This document shows positions 61,038-62,581 of a DNA stretch of 62,581 nucleotides, piece after piece. Both the position numbers and the translations under genes were made by a program. Each line of letters begins with the position of its first letter. The stretch's first letter is position 1. The notes beneath the pieces are model-generated. The model saw only the letters and a program-made list of their open reading frames with translations, did not search any database and was not told the DNA's origin. The stretch comes from JAUVUV01 sp964548275 (GTDB taxonomy: Bacteria > Gemmatimonadota > Glassbacteria > GWA2-58-10). The stretch covers positions 1-62,581 of the forward strand of contig CAZJQI010000022.1 in NCBI GenBank assembly GCA_964548275.1, given 5' to 3'.

Positions 61038-62240
61038 CTAGGTAATATTGCGAACCAGGCTCAGAAAAGCGCGCCTGCCATAGTAGCTTATTTCGCTCTC
61101 GTAAACCTCTACAATAAACTGGCGCCCCGTACGGGAAACACAAGTGGTATTATATTTATTTACTCCATATTCAAAGGTTCTACTCTCACGATCAAGTATC
61201 TGGCTTAAATCACTTTTTAAAGGAAGGATATTGCTGAGGTGGTTTCCAATTAAATCTGAGACATTCCATTCCAGTAGTTTAGCGCCAGCGGCGTTAATGT
61301 AGAGGATCGCCCCTTCTTCGTCATGGATCAGAACGGGAGCGGGTGTATTATCAAAGATAATGTTCTTCTTCTGCTCACTCTCCTGTAATTTTTTCTCCAG
61401 TTTCTTGCGGTCTGAGATGTCGCGGCTGAAAAATGCGAGTCGCTCTACCTTTCCAGTTTCATCGAAAACCGGATAGATCGTGTTATCAAAAAAAACTTCC
61501 AAGATTGCGGCATCAAGCAGCCTTACTTCCCGCTCTCCCTCGTATCTAACAGGCAGGCCCGAGTCAATGACTTTCTCATTATAAGCCTTCAATTTTTCGG
61601 CTGCCTCCGCTGGGAAAAGGTCGTATATACATCTGCCGATATATTTATCCGCGCTTTTCCCAAAAGCCCTGGCCGCTGTTTCATTCAAGTCAATGATGGT
61701 TCCTCGGGTGTCAAGTAACACTAACGGCTCTGTCGGGGCGTTCAGAAGAGCCCGCGCTGTCTCCTCGCTTTCTCTCAGTTTCTCCTCCATCCGCTTACGC
61801 TCGGTGATATCGCGTGAACTCCCAATTACTCCGACAACCTCACCATGCTGATCATGCATAACCGCAACGGAGAGAAGGCTGGTAAAAGTTTCGCCATTTT
61901 TACGAACGTTGGTTATTTCGCCGACGAACTTACCTCCTTTTAAAACCTGCTCTGAAATCCTTTTCCCTTCCTCCTTATCGTGATAGAGAATGTCGACATG
62001 TTTTCCAAGGACTTCCTCTTTCTTGTATCCAAATGTTTTCTGGGCGGCCGGGTTGAACTCGATGATACGGCGGTCTTTTCCAACCGCAACTATCATATCC
62101 AGGGAACTTTCTATGATAATCTGAGCATAGTCTCTAGCCGCCCTCAATGCCTCCTCTGACTGTTTTCCCTTTCTCACTTCTTGCTCAAGTTCTTCGATTC
62201 TCCTTTCCAGCTTCTCATATGTTAGTTTCTTCTTAGTCAT
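61038..62240 (-). CDS. PAS-only sensory protein
   Basis: A 400-residue cytoplasmic protein. A coiled coil (KLTYEKLERRIEELEQEVRKG) is followed by three PAS domains of about 110-120 residues (starting near 38, 160 and 287); the first two end in the ERK-type linker (DITERKRMEEKL, DISDRKKLEKKL). The third ends LSLVRNIT and then stops, exactly where a kinase or output domain would begin. No HisKA, HATPase, GGDEF or HTH domain is present. Ligand (haem, FAD or none) is unknown. The sequence beyond the stop does not resume a transmitter domain. It could be a signalling adaptor or a truncated kinase. Confidence 0.8.
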   Translation of the reverse strand: MTKKKLTYEKLERRIEELEQEVRKGKQSEEALRAARDYAQIIIESSLDMIVAVGKDRRIIEFNPAAQKTFGYKKEEVLGKHVDILYHDKEEGKRISEQVLKGGKFVGEITNVRKNGETFTSLLSVAVMHDQHGEVVGVIGSSRDITERKRMEEKLRESEETARALLNAPTEPLVLLDTRGTIIDLNETAARAFGKSADKYIGRCIYDLFPAEAAEKLKAYNEKVIDSGLPVRYEGEREVRLLDAAILEVFFDNTIYPVFDETGKVERLAFFSRDISDRKKLEKKLQESEQKKNIIFDNTPAPVLIHDEEGAILYINAAGAKLLEWNVSDLIGNHLSNILPLKSDLSQILDRESRTFEYGVNKYNTTCVSRTGRQFIVEVYESEISYYGRRAFLSLVRNIT

Positions 62241-62536
62241 TAGTAAAACTCCAATGGGATTCTAAGGCAGTTAACCAAAAAAAGAAACTACTATATCTTA
62301 ACTTCTCATAAATTTCATTGTAAGTCAATGAGATACATTCTTTTTCATTGAACTACCCTGGAAATTGATTCTATGGGAGTTTTGAATCAGACGATCAAGT
62401 TTAGGATTACCAATGATTGTAAATGTTTTTTCAATTGGGGGGCATGGTACAGGCGAAATTTGATGATTCGATTATGGGCAAGGAATTTTCGTTTGATTCC
62501 TTAGCTTGGGTGAATTAATTTTAATTGAAAAGAATT
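62241..62536. other. AT-rich noncoding end region
   Basis: No gene is visible upstream of the PAS gene. The DNA is AT-rich and may contain its promoter; no good -35/-10 pair stands out. Confidence 0.45.
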
Positions 62537-62556
62537 CCTCGGAGCTTGCTCCGGGG
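62537..62556. repeat. REP-like GC hairpin at window end
   Basis: Arms CCTCGGAGC/GCTCCGGGG (one T-G pair) around TT, followed by TAAATTGC. Counterpart of 25-45. Confidence 0.45.
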
Positions 62557-62581
62557 TAAATTGCTTGATGGTTTTATCCTT

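Overview
The window is about 62.6 kb of moderately GC-rich chromosomal DNA from a Gram-negative, free-living heterotrophic bacterium. Several things point to an uncultured lineage near the Bacteroidota/FCB group: a TonB-dependent receptor with a carboxypeptidase-regulatory-like N-terminal domain beside a DUF4249 lipoprotein, a dockerin/FnIII/SH3 secreted protein, calcium-loop repeat surface proteins, and signal-peptide-bearing sugar isomerase-like and acetamidase-like enzymes. UUG and GUG starts are frequent. No 16S rRNA or phylogenetic marker set is present, so the assignment is inference.

Layout. 0-6.3 kb: folate enzyme, YqeY protein, an AT-rich pentapeptide-repeat membrane gene, a repeat-flanked methyltransferase cassette and an ABC-F ATPase. 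6.5-21.3 kb: housekeeping and methyl-metabolism genes (DEAD-box helicase, RlmI-type methyltransferase, MttB family, metK, metG, URO-D family, UbiE/MenG) with a second AT-rich island (DUF2971). 21.3-34.8 kb: a histidine kinase and NtrC-type regulator, then paired 16-bp palindromes and a sigma-54-type promoter in front of a cell-surface block (two calcium-loop repeat proteins, a beta-barrel, a Spy-like protein, a TonB receptor, DUF4249, a double RskA-like lipoprotein and a truncated DUF4249 copy). 35-46 kb: carbohydrate-related enzymes (AXE1-type esterase, MscS channel, FGGY kinase, acetamidase family, DUF5107/TPR), Ogt and an amino acid permease. 46-49.7 kb: three small DNA-binding regulators around unusual promoter/operator DNA and a gene-poor stretch with a possible small RNA. 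49.7-62.6 kb: cysteine synthase family, tRNA-Ser, ACP, Gfo/Idh oxidoreductase, sucCD-ndk-thiL-HU, gltX, a dockerin protein, tRNA-Gln and a PAS-only protein.

The most distinctive content is in the intergenic DNA. Two inverted copies of a 206/215-bp element have 11-bp terminal inverted repeats and a complete cloverleaf fold; every stem is perfect in both copies while loops differ. A second family of 261/263 bp keeps three hairpins, the middle one made of unrelated but self-complementary sequence in each copy. Other families are a dispersed GC palindrome, a 126-bp direct repeat made of hairpins, a 153-bp multibranched inverted repeat, and 90-bp direct repeats flanking the small methyltransferase gene. 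The best regulatory inference is that the NtrC-type regulator controls the adjacent calcium-loop surface operon through the paired palindromes and the -24/-12 promoter.
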